Numbered from the stretch's first letter, positions 30,685 through 40,971 are shown. The stretch: 64,000 bases of DNA from WHUA01 sp963711215 (GCA_963711215.1 CAVQDH010000004.1:62001-126000), one strand, 5' to 3'. The notes: a model not told the origin generated them from the letters alone. Numbers and translations are program-made.

Positions 30685-33283
30685 ATGAAAGCCATGTCGA
30701 GTTTTGCGCCGGGCCGCATACGGGCCGTTCTGGGCCCCACGAATACCGGCAAAACCCATCTTGCGATCGATCGCATGCTGGGTCATGCCAGTGGGATGAT
30801 CGGGTTTCCCCTGCGGCTGCTTGCCCGGGAAAATTATGACCGCATCGTAGCGGCCAAGGGCGCCCGTTCCGTGGCGCTGATCACCGGCGAAGAGAAGATC
30901 GTCCCCCCGAGCCCGCGCTGGTTCGTCTGTACCGTCGAATCGATGCCCGTCGACCTGCAGGTGGATTTCCTGGCCGTCGACGAGGTCCAGCTCTGTGCCG
31001 ACTCCGAGCGCGGCCATATCTTCACCGACCGGCTGCTGCATGCGCGCGGCCGGGAGGAGACGATGTTCCTCGGCTCGGATACGGTGCGGGGCCTGATCCA
31101 GCACCTCGTGCCGGGCGTGGCGATCGAGACGCGGCAGCGCCTGTCGACGCTGCGCTACATCGGTCCCCGGAAATTGACCCGATTGCCGCGCCGCAGCGCC
31201 ATCGTCGCCTTCTCGGTCGATGAGGTCTATGCGCTGGCCGAAATGACCCGCCGCCAGCGCGGCGGCACCGCGGTCGTGCTGGGGGCGCTCAGCCCGCGCA
31301 CGCGCAATGCCCAGGTCGCGATGTACCAGGCCGGCGAAGTGGACTACATGGTCGCGACCGACGCGATCGGCATGGGCCTCAACATGGACATCGATCACGT
31401 TGCCTTCGCGGGCTTGCGGAAATTCGACGGCCGCCGTCCGCGTCCCCTGTCGCGCGCCGAGATCGGCCAGATCGCGGGGCGCGCCGGGCGGCACATGAAC
31501 GACGGCACCTTCGGCACGACGAACGACATGCCGCCGCTCGCGGAAGAGACGATCGAGGCCGTCGAGTCGCACCGCTTCGACGTGGTCAAGCGGCTCTATT
31601 GGCGGAACCGCGATCTCGACATGGCGTCGGTGACGGCGCTGCTGAAGAGCCTCGACCGGCCGGCGCCGCGGCCCGAGCTGATCCGCGCCCGGGAAGGCGA
31701 GGACCAGATGGTGCTGGCCCGGCTCGCGCAGGATTCCGAGGTCGCGGGCCGCGCCACGAACCCTGCGGTCGTTCGGTTGCTCTGGGATGTCTGCCAGATC
31801 CCCGATTTCCGCAAGGTCATGCCGGACCACCACACGATGCTGCTGAAACGCATCTTTCTGGCGCTGACCGGCGGCGCGGACGGGACCGGGCGCCTGCCGG
31901 TCGACTGGGTGGCGCGCCAGATCGACCGCCTCGACGTCACCACGGGTGACATCGACGCCCTGACCAGCCGCATCGCCCATATCCGGACCTGGACCTACAT
32001 CAGCCATCGCGCCGACTGGCTCGACGATGCGGCGCATTGGCAGGACCGCGCGCGCGAGATCGAGGACAAGCTTTCGGACGCCTTGCATGAGCGCCTGACG
32101 CAGCGCTTCGTCGACCGGCGTCACGCGTTGAGCGAGCGGCGGCGCAAGGACGGCGGCGAGCTGCTGTCGGCGGTGACTGCGTCCGATGACGTCGTTGTCG
32201 AGGGTGAGCAGATCGGCCGCGTCGCCGGCCTGTCCTTCGTCTTGCACGAAAGCGAGGAGCGCGGCCGGCCGTTCGTGGCGGCGGCGCGGCGGGCGGTGGC
32301 TCAGGCGATGCCGGGGCGCATCGGCCGCCTGATCGCCGATGACGACGGCAGCTTCCTGCTGACCGATCGTGGTCGCCTGACCTGGCGCGGCGACGAGGTG
32401 GCGCGCCTCGTGCGTGGCCGCAGCCTGCTGGCGCCCGAGATCGAGATCCTGCGCAACGAGCTGCTCGATAACCCGTCGCGGGAAACGGTGCGTCTGCGTC
32501 TCGCGGGCTGGCTGGAGCGGCACTTGCGCAAGCGTCTCGGCCCGCTGTTCCGGGCGGCGGAGGCCGACCTCGGCGCGCCGGCCCGCGGCCTTGCCTTTCA
32601 GCTGTCGGAGCATCTCGGATCGGTGCCGCGCCGGCAGGTGCGCAGCCTCGTCGGCGCGATGGCGCGCAAGCGACCGGGCCGCGCTGAGCGCACTCGGGCT
32701 GCGTTTCGGCGCGCAAGGGATATTCTTCCCGGCGCTTCTGCGGCCCGCGGTGAGCCAGTTGCGGGCGACCCTGTGGACCGTCTACAGCGGCGAGCCTGTC
32801 TGCCCGGATCCCCGCGGGGCCGGCGAGGCGATGCCGGGATGCCGGCGCATGTCGGAAGCGTCCGAGGCCCGCTGGGCGGCGCTCGGATACGCCGTCGTCG
32901 GTCCGATGGCGATACGCTACGACCGGCTGGAGCAGTTGACGGCGCGTCTGCACAAGGAGGCGCGGGAGGGTCCCTTCGCCGAGACGGCGGCGCTTTCGAC
33001 GCTGGCCGGATGCAGCGGCACCGATTTTGCCGCCGTGGTGGGCCAGCTCGGGTTCCGCGCCCGCGCGCCGCGCGGCGGCGGCGTGACCGTTTTCGCGCCG
33101 AAGCGGCGGCCGGGCCGCAGCGGAAAAGCGCAGGCGAAAGCGTCCACCGTAGATGGCGGGACGGCGGCAGCGAAAGCGCCGGCGAAGGGCAAGGCGGCGC
33201 AGCAGCGAAACGGACGCGACAAGACCTGTGGCGACCCAGCATCGCCTTTTGCCGCGCTGCAGACGCTGGTGGGCGCCAAGTGA
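30685..33283 (+). pseudogene. SUV3-like superfamily 2 RNA helicase, frameshifted near 32670
   Basis: The product resembles mitochondrial-type SUPV3L1/MgpS helicases. Walker A is GPTNTGKTH (about residues 19-27), the DExH-type box is AVDEVQ, and motif VI is GQIAGRAGRH. The first frame reads well to VGAMARK (about 32668); the rest, DRAALSALGLRFGAQGIFFP and onward, is in the +1 frame and ends AALQTLVGAK with TGA at 33281-33283. One surplus base near 32668-32680 explains it; corrected length is about 865 residues, with an Ala/Lys-rich C-terminal tail. Left uncorrected, the first frame would run through into the S4 gene and mimic a fusion. Possible roles are RNA turnover or ribosome assembly, by family. 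Confidence 0.85.
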
Positions 33284-33681
33284 CGGAGGATTCGGGCGCG
33301 CGGCTGCGCATCGACAAGTGGCTTTGGCACGCGCGCTTCTTCAAGAGCCGGACACTCGCGGCAAAATGCATCGGGGCGGGTCACGTGCGCGTCAACCGCA
33401 AGGTGGTGAAAAAGGCCAATCACGCGGTCCAACCGGGCGATGTCCTGACATTCGCGCTCGGGCCGCATATCCGGGTGATCGAGATCGCGGCGCTCGGCGT
33501 CCGGCGAGGTCCGGCGAGCGAGGCGCAGGCGCTGTATGTCGATCTCGACCCGCCGCGTCCGCGCGATCCGTCCGTGCCGCGTACGCCGGCCGCCGGCGCC
33601 CGGACGCCCGGCAGCGGCCGCCCGACGAAACGCGACCGCCGTGTGCTCGACCGCCTCAAGCAGGAGGAGGCCTTCGACTGA
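33280..33681 (+). CDS. S4-domain RNA-binding protein (Hsp15-like)
   Basis: Starts at GTG 33280, overlapping the helicase stop as GTGA. The 133-residue product opens with the S4 motif LRIDKWLWHARFFKSRTLAAK and GHVRVNRKVVKKANHAVQPGD, as in heat-shock protein 15, which rescues stalled 50S subunits. The C-terminal tail is basic and Pro-rich (PPRPRDPSVPRTPAAG). It is coupled to the helicase gene, so both probably act on ribosomal or structured RNA. The pairing of an SUV3-like helicase with an S4 protein is common in alphaproteobacteria. Confidence 0.9.
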   Translation: MTEDSGARLRIDKWLWHARFFKSRTLAAKCIGAGHVRVNRKVVKKANHAVQPGDVLTFALGPHIRVIEIAALGVRRGPASEAQALYVDLDPPRPRDPSVPRTPAAGARTPGSGRPTKRDRRVLDRLKQEEAFD

Positions 33682-33694
33682 TCCGGTTGGGCGG

Positions 33695-34333
33695 TCAGCA
33701 GCTCTTGCGGAAGACCGCGCCGAGGTTGTTGGCGGGCATCTCGATGACTACATCAAGCGCGAGGCCATGCGAGAGCGCGGCCGCGGCAACGTCGTCCAAA
33801 TCGCGCACGCCCCAGCTCGGATCCTGTGCGCGAAGCATGCGGTCGAAGGCGTCGTTGCTCGGCGCCGTGTGCCGCCCGCCGCGCTTGAACGGGCCATAGA
33901 GAAACAGCGGCGCTCCCGCCGGAAGGATTTTTGCGGCGCCGGCGGTGAGCGCCAGACCAACGCCCCAGGGGGCAATATGGATCATATTGATGGCGATTAC
34001 CGCGTCGGCTGCCGTCACCGGCCAGGGGCAGGCTTGCACGTCGAGCAGCACCGGCGGGCGTATGTTCCCGGCGCCGCTCGCGGCCGTGTGGGCCTGGATG
34101 CTGGCAATCAGCGTCGGATCGCGATCCGAAGGCTGCCAGACCAGGTTTGGGAAGTGCCGGGCGAAGTAAGCCGTATGCTCCCCCGAGCCGCTGGCGATCT
34201 CGAGCACGAGGCCGGATGGCGGCAGAATGCGGACAAGAGCGGCCTGGATCGGCTCCCGGTTTCGCCGGGTCGCGGGGTAGTGCAGGCCGGCTGCGGGCCG
34301 TGGCTTGTTCGGCAAGGGGTGGATCTCCGTCAT
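33695..34333 (-). CDS. DUF938 SAM-dependent methyltransferase-like protein
   Basis: A 212-residue cytosolic protein. HYPATRRNREPIQAAL and LVLEIASGSGEHTAYFARHFP (SAM-binding motif I) followed by WQPSDRD are the signature of DUF938. NMIHIAPWGVGLAL and LYGPFKRGGRHTAPSN are also typical. Substrate unknown. It ends 14 bp from the convergent S4 gene and is divergent from the TerB-like gene. Confidence 0.9.
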   Translation of the reverse strand: MTEIHPLPNKPRPAAGLHYPATRRNREPIQAALVRILPPSGLVLEIASGSGEHTAYFARHFPNLVWQPSDRDPTLIASIQAHTAASGAGNIRPPVLLDVQACPWPVTAADAVIAINMIHIAPWGVGLALTAGAAKILPAGAPLFLYGPFKRGGRHTAPSNDAFDRMLRAQDPSWGVRDLDDVAAAALSHGLALDVVIEMPANNLGAVFRKSC

Positions 34334-34440
34334 GATCGCCGTCGGGGGTATCCTGGACCGGGCAAGCCGCCGGGATCAACCCGCCCGGAAAAGCAATTAG
34401 TTGATTTTACGGCCTTCAAGTCTATGCTACGCCCCGATTA

Positions 34441-34926
34441 ATGCTCGAACACATCAGAGATATCCTTCAAGGCCATATGGGCGCCGGCGGATCGGGCGCC
34501 GACCGCGGACGCGACGAGTTGCAGCAAGCCGTCGCGGCGCTCTTGGTGGAAGCGGCCCAGCTCGACGGGCAGTTCGGCGCGGCGGAACGCAGCCGCATCG
34601 CGACGCTGCTGTCCCAGCGCTTCTCGCTGTCGGACGGCGACGTGACGAAGCTGATCGAGACGGCGACGCGAATGACGGAAGAGGCGGTGGACGACTTTAC
34701 ATTTACGAGGCAAATATCACGCCGCCTCAACCATGAGGAGAAGGTCGGGATCGTGGAGATGCTTTGGGACGTGGCCTATGCGGACGGCACGCTTCACCCG
34801 TACGAAGGGAACCTGTTGCGCCGTGTGGCCGGTCTTTTGTATGTCACAGATCAGGAAAGTGGAGCGGCCCGCAGACGGGTCGTAGAACGGTATAGCGCAA
34901 AACGCAAAACGGACGATGGACGTTGA
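34441..34926 (+). CDS. TerB-like (DjlA/TerB fold) protein
   Basis: A 161-residue, mostly helical protein. The two half-repeats ALLVEAAQLDGQFGAAERSRI and EMLWDVAYADGTLHPYEGNLLR carry the acidic AxxDGxxxxxE motif of the TerB/COG4103 family. The name comes from tellurite resistance operons, but stand-alone members like this one are common in alphaproteobacteria and need not concern tellurite. It lies directly before fdxA. Confidence 0.85.
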   Translation: MLEHIRDILQGHMGAGGSGADRGRDELQQAVAALLVEAAQLDGQFGAAERSRIATLLSQRFSLSDGDVTKLIETATRMTEEAVDDFTFTRQISRRLNHEEKVGIVEMLWDVAYADGTLHPYEGNLLRRVAGLLYVTDQESGAARRRVVERYSAKRKTDDGR

Positions 34927-34974
34927 CCGGACCGGGCGCTGGCGCAAAATAAGAATAGGGGAAGGAGTATCCGA

Positions 34975-35310
34975 ATGACGTACGTGGTCACCGAGAGCTG
35001 CATCAAATGCAAGTATCAGGATTGCGTCGAGGTCTGTCCCGTCGATTGTTTTTACGTGGGTGCCAACATGTTGGTCATCCATCCTGACGAATGCATCGAT
35101 TGCGGTGTGTGCGAGCCGGAATGCCCGGCCGAGGCGATCATTCCCGATACCGACGGCGAAGCCGAGAAATGGCTCGAGCTGAACCGGGACTATTCGGGAA
35201 AATGGCCGAATATCACCCGCAAAGGCGAGCCGCCGGCGGACGCGGACGCGTTCAAGGACGAAACCGGTAAATTCGAGAAATATTTCAGTCCGGAGCCGGG
35301 CGAAGGCTAA
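34975..35310 (+). CDS. fdxA: Seven-iron ferredoxin FdxA
   Basis: A 111-residue electron carrier with [3Fe-4S] and [4Fe-4S] clusters. The N-terminal motif CIKCKYQDCVEVCPVDC and the second CIDCGVCEPECPAEAI supply the cysteines, with the usual long C-terminal extension (WLELNRDYSGKWPNI). A GGAAGGAG ribosome site precedes ATG 34975. The fdxA-carD order is characteristic of alphaproteobacteria. Confidence 0.96.
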   Translation: MTYVVTESCIKCKYQDCVEVCPVDCFYVGANMLVIHPDECIDCGVCEPECPAEAIIPDTDGEAEKWLELNRDYSGKWPNITRKGEPPADADAFKDETGKFEKYFSPEPGEG

Positions 35311-35642
35311 AAGCCATATCTAAGGTTTTGTTTTGACAACGTTTTTCGATCCGATTGGGGTGCGGAAACGTCGCCCTGTGAAAATCGGCAATTTTGTGAT
35401 ATATTTACAACGATAGTGCCATGGTGGGAGACGGGTGGGGGCCGGGATCTTCGGCGCCGCCCGTGACGCGCCCCAGCAGAACAGGACTTTCCGGGGGTTG
35501 CCTCAATCCCAATGTCGAGATGACGGCTTTTTGACGTGGCGGCAGCCGGTTGCCGCCAGCTGCATGGCGAGTCTCGCCATTCAGGGGGGAAGTCAAAAGC
35601 CGTAAATCGAGCGATACATTTTAAACGACTAGAGAAGCACAA
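35311..35642 (+). promoter_or_regulatory. Long leader/promoter region upstream of carD
   Basis: A 332-bp gap without a credible gene. Its left part is AT-rich, with TTGACA at 35333-35338 as a clear -35-like hexamer, though no good -10 lies at the expected 16-18 bp; a second AT-rich patch (GTGATATATTTAC near 35396) may be the real core promoter. The right half is GC-rich. Transcription start and function are inferred. Confidence 0.4.
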
Positions 35643-36140
35643 ATGACCGCACGAGCGACTTTCAAGAAGAACGACTGGGTGGTGTATCCGACCCATGGGG
35701 TCGGCAAAGTTACTGGTATCGAGGATCAGGAGATCGAGGGATTCTCTCTCAAGCTTCTCGTGATCAGCTTTGAAAAGGACCGGATGACCCTCAGGGTGCC
35801 GCTGGGCAAGGCGGACGAGTCCGGTCTGCGCAAGCTTTCCTCGAAGGAGGAGATGAAGACGGCCCTCAAGACCCTGAAAGGGCGGAGCCGCGTGCGCCGC
35901 ACCATGTGGAGCCGTCGCGCCCAGGAATACGAAGCGAAGATCAATTCCGGCGATCCGGTCTCGATCGCCGAAGTCGTGCGCGATCTGCACCGCAGCGCCG
36001 GCCAGCCCGACCAGTCCTATAGCGAGCGGCAAATCTACCAGGCCGCCCTCGAACGGCTGTCGCGCGAGCTCGCCGCCGTCGAATCGATCGACGAAGAGGC
36101 GGCGGCACAGAAGCTTGAGGAAATGCTCAAGGCCGCATAG
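35643..36140 (+). CDS. carD: CarD/CdnL-family RNA polymerase-binding regulator
   Basis: CarD/CdnL proteins bind the RNA polymerase beta subunit and stabilise the open complex at rRNA and other promoters. The 165-residue product has the RNAP-interaction domain at the N-terminus (KNDWVVYPTHGVGKVTGIE, about residues 8-26) and a helical DNA-binding C-terminus containing RTMWSRRAQEYEAKINSGD. Length and text are those of alphaproteobacterial CdnL. It has a long upstream region and is followed by a degenerate phosphatase-like gene and then rpoH. Confidence 0.93.
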   Translation: MTARATFKKNDWVVYPTHGVGKVTGIEDQEIEGFSLKLLVISFEKDRMTLRVPLGKADESGLRKLSSKEEMKTALKTLKGRSRVRRTMWSRRAQEYEAKINSGDPVSIAEVVRDLHRSAGQPDQSYSERQIYQAALERLSRELAAVESIDEEAAAQKLEEMLKAA

Positions 36141-36229
36141 GCTCATTCCGGGAGACGCAGTTTCGGCGTGTCGAGTTCTCGTACGGGCGTCGGCACCCCG
36201 GTTCCCTGCGTCGACTCACCGGGGGGTGT

Positions 36230-37093
36230 ATGGCAGAAGTCGGTGTGGCGCCGGGACGGCTCAGCGAGCCGGGGCCCGCGCGCTCGGGTATCGAACACGC
36301 GGCGCCTGGCGCGATAATTCAGAACGCGCGGCGGATCTGGGCGGTCGGCGCGGTCCATGGCGAAGCGGCTCGGCTCGGGGCGCTGCACGATATCGTGGCC
36401 AGCCGCATCCAGTACGGCGATTGCATCGTTTATCTGGGTGATCTGCTTGGATACGGGCCGCAGGTTGCCGAAGCGGTGGACGAGCTGCTGCGGTTTCGGG
36501 CCGCCTTTCTGGCGCGGCCGCCTTTCGTTCACCATGACGATTTCGTGTGCCTGCGCGGCCAGCAGGAGGAGATCTGGCAGAAGCTTCTGCAGATCCAGTT
36601 TGCGGTCAACCCGCTGGAAGTCATCGATTGGGCGCTGGCGCATGGCGCGGAGGCCACGATTCGCGCTTATGGCGGCGACGCGCTGAGCGCGCGGTCCGCC
36701 GCGCGGGGCGGCGCCCTGGCCTTGACACGCTGGGCCGGTGAGATGCGCGAGCGGATGCGGCAGTGTCCGGGCCATATCGCGCTGCTCAACAGCCTTCGGC
36801 GGTCGGCCCGCACGGAAAGCGGCAAGCTGCTGTTCGTCAATGCCGGCATCGATACCGGCCGGCCGTTCGCCGAGCAGACCGACGGGTTCTGGTGGGGCAG
36901 CCGCGCATTCGACTCGATCGACGCGCCCTATGAAGGGTTTCGGGCGGTGGTTCGCGGCCTCGACCCGGTCCGGCGCCGGTTCGCACTAAAGCCCTGGTCG
37001 GTCACGATCGACGGCGGCTGCGGTTTCGGCGGGTCGCTGATCGCCCTTTGCTTCGCGCCGATGGGTGAGATACTCGACCGTGTGGAGATTTGA
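36230..37093 (+). CDS. Degenerate PPP-type metallophosphoesterase-like protein
   Basis: A 287-residue protein laid out like a calcineurin/PPP phosphatase but with eroded metal motifs: GDxHG is GAVHG (residues 40-44), GDxxxRGP is GDLLGYGP (70-77) and GNHE is GQQE (110-113). Thus the first Asp and the Asn-His pair of the bimetal site are missing, while D71 and H43 remain. The rest (FVNAGIDTGRPFAEQTDGFWWGSRAF) still looks like the PPP fold. It is probably a pseudoenzyme, perhaps a binding or regulatory protein. It sits between carD and rpoH; a GGGGGG ribosome site precedes ATG 36230. Confidence 0.7.
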   Translation: MAEVGVAPGRLSEPGPARSGIEHAAPGAIIQNARRIWAVGAVHGEAARLGALHDIVASRIQYGDCIVYLGDLLGYGPQVAEAVDELLRFRAAFLARPPFVHHDDFVCLRGQQEEIWQKLLQIQFAVNPLEVIDWALAHGAEATIRAYGGDALSARSAARGGALALTRWAGEMRERMRQCPGHIALLNSLRRSARTESGKLLFVNAGIDTGRPFAEQTDGFWWGSRAFDSIDAPYEGFRAVVRGLDPVRRRFALKPWSVTIDGGCGFGGSLIALCFAPMGEILDRVEI

Positions 37094-37318
37094 TCTCGCG
37101 CCACCGCAGGGTCCTATAAGCTGATAGTTCCTCCGGGTTTATGGGTAAGGTTTAATCAAATTTATGTGATATTCTCTATTTGCATATCAGGAACTAGGAA
37201 ATGTTTTAGAACGATTCCATAAAAAGGGTTCTTAAAATCCGACTAATTTGATAATATATTAGCGTCGAGCATATTGGTATTGACCGGGCAGCCCGGTCAG
37301 CAACGCCGTGAGGATGTC
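37094..37318 (+). promoter_or_regulatory. AT-rich promoter region of rpoH
   Basis: The 225 bp upstream of rpoH are strikingly AT-rich from 37130 to 37270, in contrast to both neighbours. Candidate core elements include a TTGCAT near 37180 and the run GATAATATATTAG near 37249-37262. I cannot assign a sigma factor. A GAGGATGTC ribosome site immediately precedes the rpoH ATG. Confidence 0.45.
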
Positions 37319-38225
<907 letters not shown>

Positions 38226-38244
38226 GCAATCCGGGGCGAAGGAA

Positions 38245-39057
38245 TCAACGAGCGGCCGGGCCTAGCCCGGCCGTTTCGATTTGTTCGGGATGGGTCGCCT
38301 CGATCAAGGGCCCGTTCCAGGATTTGATCCAGCCGCGGACACGGATGCGCTTTCCCTCGAGGTCCTTGAGCGATAGGCCGGCGTCACGGAACGCCTTGGC
38401 ATTGCGCGCTTCCACCAGCACCGTGAAATCGCTTCGCCAGTCCGCGCCGAAATTGAGGAAGGTCTTGCCCTTGCGGGTCGCGACCGCGAGCACCGCGCCT
38501 TCGACGATCTGAAAAGTGTCGATGTCATGCGCCACCGTCTCCGGCGTGCGCATCGCGTAATACGGGTGCGCCCAAATGCCGCGCCGGGCCGCACGGGCGG
38601 CGCGCTCGAGCGCCAGCATCTCCGGAATGACGCTACGGTTGTCCTTGAAGGTATAGACCCGCGCCATGCCTTGCGCGAGCATGGCGCCCTGAATCCAGAG
38701 CCCGGTTTCCGCGTCCGCGAGATGCGCCAGCAGGCGGCGGTTGCGGTCGATCTCGCGCCCGCCGTAATGGAGCGTCAGCCGCCGGCCGAGCGTCAGGCGT
38801 TCGAGCGCGGCCTTCGACTCGGCGGCGAGCGGCCATGTCTTGAAGCCGGGACGGCCGAGCGGCAGCTTCGGTGCCTGCAGGCCGACCAAGCGCACCTGCC
38901 TTCCGTCGTCGAGAACGAGCGTATCGCCGTCGATCACCTCGACCGCCTTGGCGCTGCCGCCCGGTTTCAAGCCGTCGGGAAGGCGAACCGCGTCCGCCGC
39001 CTCCGCGATGGCCGGGAGGCCGAAAACGAAGAGCAGGATGAGCAGACGGCGCAGCAT
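38245..39057 (-). CDS. Secreted thermonuclease (SNase)-like protein
   Basis: From ATG 39057 (MLRRLLILLFVFGLPAIAEA, a signal peptide) the 270-residue product contains an SNase/OB-fold domain: VIDGDTLVLDDGRQVRLVGLQ and later DAETGLWIQGAMLAQGMARVY and ERAARAARRGIW. The catalytic pattern of SNase (Arg, Glu, Arg) appears only partly conserved: RLVGLQAPK replaces the usual RLxGIDAPE, so activity is doubtful. A C-terminal domain (FTVLVEARNAKAF, KRIRVRGWIKSWNGPLIEA) looks like a second OB fold. An earlier ATG at 39087 is possible. Confidence 0.8.
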   Translation of the reverse strand: MLRRLLILLFVFGLPAIAEAADAVRLPDGLKPGGSAKAVEVIDGDTLVLDDGRQVRLVGLQAPKLPLGRPGFKTWPLAAESKAALERLTLGRRLTLHYGGREIDRNRRLLAHLADAETGLWIQGAMLAQGMARVYTFKDNRSVIPEMLALERAARAARRGIWAHPYYAMRTPETVAHDIDTFQIVEGAVLAVATRKGKTFLNFGADWRSDFTVLVEARNAKAFRDAGLSLKDLEGKRIRVRGWIKSWNGPLIEATHPEQIETAGLGPAAR

Positions 39058-39206
39058 GAGCAGAAGTATACCCTGCCCTGCGCGCATGGTCCGCAAACGA
39101 GACTTTGCACGGCGCGCGGCGCGGCATAAATTTATGCCAAGGGGCCCGTTGCCATCCCGTACCGTCCGGAACGTCCCGGTCCCGCACAGCCAGCGAGTTC
39201 GAGCCA

Positions 39207-40166
39207 GTGGAAGCCGTTGTCCAGAGCGATCTCTATCCCGATATCGAGCCGTACGAGACGGGCTGGTTGCGCGTCGACGATCGCCATACGCTTTATTGGG
39301 AGCAGTCCGGCAAGCGCAGCGGCCTGCCTGCGTTGTTCCTGCACGGCGGCCCGGGCTCCGGCGCCACGCCGGCGCATCGCCGGTTCTTCAATTCCTCGCA
39401 TTACCGCATCGTCGTGTTCGACCAGCGCGGCGCCGGCCGTTCGACGCCGCTGGGCGAGCTGACGGATAACACCACCGGCTACCTCGTCTCCGACATCGAG
39501 ATGCTGCGCCGGCATCTCGGCATCGAGCGCTGGCTCGTCTTCGGTGGCTCATGGGGCTCGAGCCTGGCGCTCGCCTATGCCGAAGCACATCCCGAGCGAT
39601 GCCTCGCGCTCGTGCTGCGCGGTATCTTCCTCTGCCGGCAATGCGAGGTCGACTGGTTCATGACCGGCATGCGCCGGATCTTCCCGGAAGCCTGGCGCCG
39701 CTTCGCCGAGTATTTGCCGGCGGACGAGCGGCACGACCTGCTGGCCGGCTACTACCGCCGCCTCACCGACGCGAATCCCGACGTGCACATGCCGGCGGCG
39801 CGGGTGTGGAGCCAGTATGAGGGCGCCTGCTCGACGCTCCGGCCGAACCCGGAAACCGTCGCGGCGTTCGGTGACCCGCGAGTCGCGCTCGGCCTCGCCC
39901 GCATCGAGGCGCATTACTTCGTCAACCGCCTGTTCATGGCCGAGGGACAGTTGCTGCGGGATGCGCATCGCCTCGGCAATATTCCCGGCGTCATCGTGCA
40001 GGGACGCTACGACGTGGTCTGCCCGATCGAATCCGCCGATGCGCTGGCCCGCGCCTGGCCGAAATCGGACTATGTCATCATCCCCGACGCCGGGCATTCC
40101 GCGATGGAGCCCGGCATCCGCACGGCGCTTCTGGAAGCGACCAACCATTTCCGCAATCTCGGCTGA
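39207..40166 (+). CDS. pip: Proline iminopeptidase
   Basis: An alpha/beta hydrolase that removes N-terminal proline from peptides. From GTG 39207 the product is about 319 residues. Visible motifs are the oxyanion HGGPGSGATP, the nucleophile elbow FGGSWGSSLALAYA, and the catalytic Asp and His in GRYDVVCPIES and PDAGHSAMEP. DQRGAGRSTP and RGIFLCRQCEVDWF are family-specific. Upstream residues in the open frame do not look like part of the family. The start is chosen by homology, since no strong ribosome site is seen. Confidence 0.92.
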   Translation: MEAVVQSDLYPDIEPYETGWLRVDDRHTLYWEQSGKRSGLPALFLHGGPGSGATPAHRRFFNSSHYRIVVFDQRGAGRSTPLGELTDNTTGYLVSDIEMLRRHLGIERWLVFGGSWGSSLALAYAEAHPERCLALVLRGIFLCRQCEVDWFMTGMRRIFPEAWRRFAEYLPADERHDLLAGYYRRLTDANPDVHMPAARVWSQYEGACSTLRPNPETVAAFGDPRVALGLARIEAHYFVNRLFMAEGQLLRDAHRLGNIPGVIVQGRYDVVCPIESADALARAWPKSDYVIIPDAGHSAMEPGIRTALLEATNHFRNLG

Positions 40167-40290
40167 CGGCGCGCCGCCGTCACGCCGCCATCGTCACGCC
40201 GCCATAGGAAAGCGCGGCCGTGGGCGCTATCATGCACGGGTCCGTGCAAAAGAGGCTTGGCGGCGCGGACGAGGGGCGAAGCAGGGGGTA

Positions 40291-40830
40291 ATGACGGTGG
40301 CGAGGGTGTTCGGCATGGCTGCCCGGATCGCGGCCGGGGCTCTGATCCTGACGGGTCTCTTGCTTGCATCGGCGCGCGCCGACGAAGATCCGGCCTTCGT
40401 CAAGCTTTCTGCCGGCGCGATCGGGCTTCTGCCGTCTGACCGTAACAAGGCGGGCTATTTCGGCCTTGAGTTTATCGGCGGCCCAAGTCTCGATTTATGG
40501 CATATCCGGCCCTCTATCGGTGTGGGGTTGTCGATGGATGCGACGGCTTATGGCTACACCGCGCTCAATCTCGACATTTATTTCGGGCCGCGACTCGTGC
40601 TGACGCCGTCGGTTGGTATCGGGCTCTATCACACGGGCAGTGGACAGGACCTCGGCAGCGTTCTTGAATTCCGCAACGGGGCTGAGCTCGCCTGGCGCTT
40701 CGACGACCGGTCGCGGCTCGGTCTCGGCTTCCACTACCTCTCGAATTTCGGCATCGGCGACAGCGATCCCGGGACGTCCACGCTGACCGTGTTCTACGCC
40801 CATCCGCTGGGCTGGATCCTGCCGCCCTGA
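40291..40830 (+). CDS. PagL-like outer-membrane protein (acyloxyacyl hydrolase family)
   Basis: From ATG 40291, with CAGGGGG just upstream, the 179-residue product has a signal peptide (IAAGALILTGLLLASARA) and a beta-barrel-like alternating pattern. The C-terminal text GLGFHYLSNFGIGDSDPGTS matches the PagL lipid A 3-O-deacylase region HxSNxxxGxxNPG, but with one extra residue between His and Ser-Asn and no obvious catalytic Glu (the usual PGxE reads PGTS). It may be an outer-membrane protein related to PagL without the same activity. It is the last gene before the tRNA and island. Confidence 0.65.
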   Translation: MTVARVFGMAARIAAGALILTGLLLASARADEDPAFVKLSAGAIGLLPSDRNKAGYFGLEFIGGPSLDLWHIRPSIGVGLSMDATAYGYTALNLDIYFGPRLVLTPSVGIGLYHTGSGQDLGSVLEFRNGAELAWRFDDRSRLGLGFHYLSNFGIGDSDPGTSTLTVFYAHPLGWILPP

Positions 40831-40893
40831 CACCTGCAGGCGGGCCATTCCCATTCAGTTCGCCCTGTCCGATGTGCTATAAGGCGCTCCGAC

Positions 40894-40970
40894 GCGCCCG
40901 TAGCTCAGCTGGATAGAGCACCAGATTCCTAATCTGGGGGTCACAGGTTCAAGTCCTGTCGGGCGCGCCA
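40894..40970 (+). tRNA. tRNA-Arg (anticodon CCT)
   Basis: A 77-base tRNA with encoded CCA. The acceptor stem GCGCCCG pairs with CGGGCGC before the G discriminator and CCA. The D arm has AGCTCAGCTGGATAGAGC, the anticodon stem CCAGA/TCTGG encloses TTCCTAA with anticodon CCT, and the T arm is ACAGGTTCAAGTCCTGT. Its 3' 49 bases are duplicated at 61358-61406, so this is the attachment site used by the genomic island that follows. Confidence 0.97.
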
Positions 40971-40971
40971 T
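40922..40971 (+). repeat. Left attachment repeat, within tRNA-Arg
   Basis: These 50 bases, from CAGATTCCTAATCTG in the anticodon arm to the base after CCA, are identical to 61358-61407. Similarity continues for another ten bases with two mismatches (shared TTTCAATA). It is the attachment core for the island. Confidence 0.95.

Noticed and set aside
30607..32613. 668-residue minus-strand open frame
   Set aside because: Antisense to the helicase; no domain, biased composition.
30685..33681. A helicase-S4 fusion protein of 998 residues
   Set aside because: The helicase's true C-terminal part is in the +1 frame and stops at 33283, overlapping the GTG start of the S4 gene; the long single frame crosses a shadow stretch.
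34441..34926. Tellurite resistance function for the TerB-like gene
   Set aside because: No terC, terD, terE or terZ genes are nearby and single TerB-fold proteins are common outside such operons.
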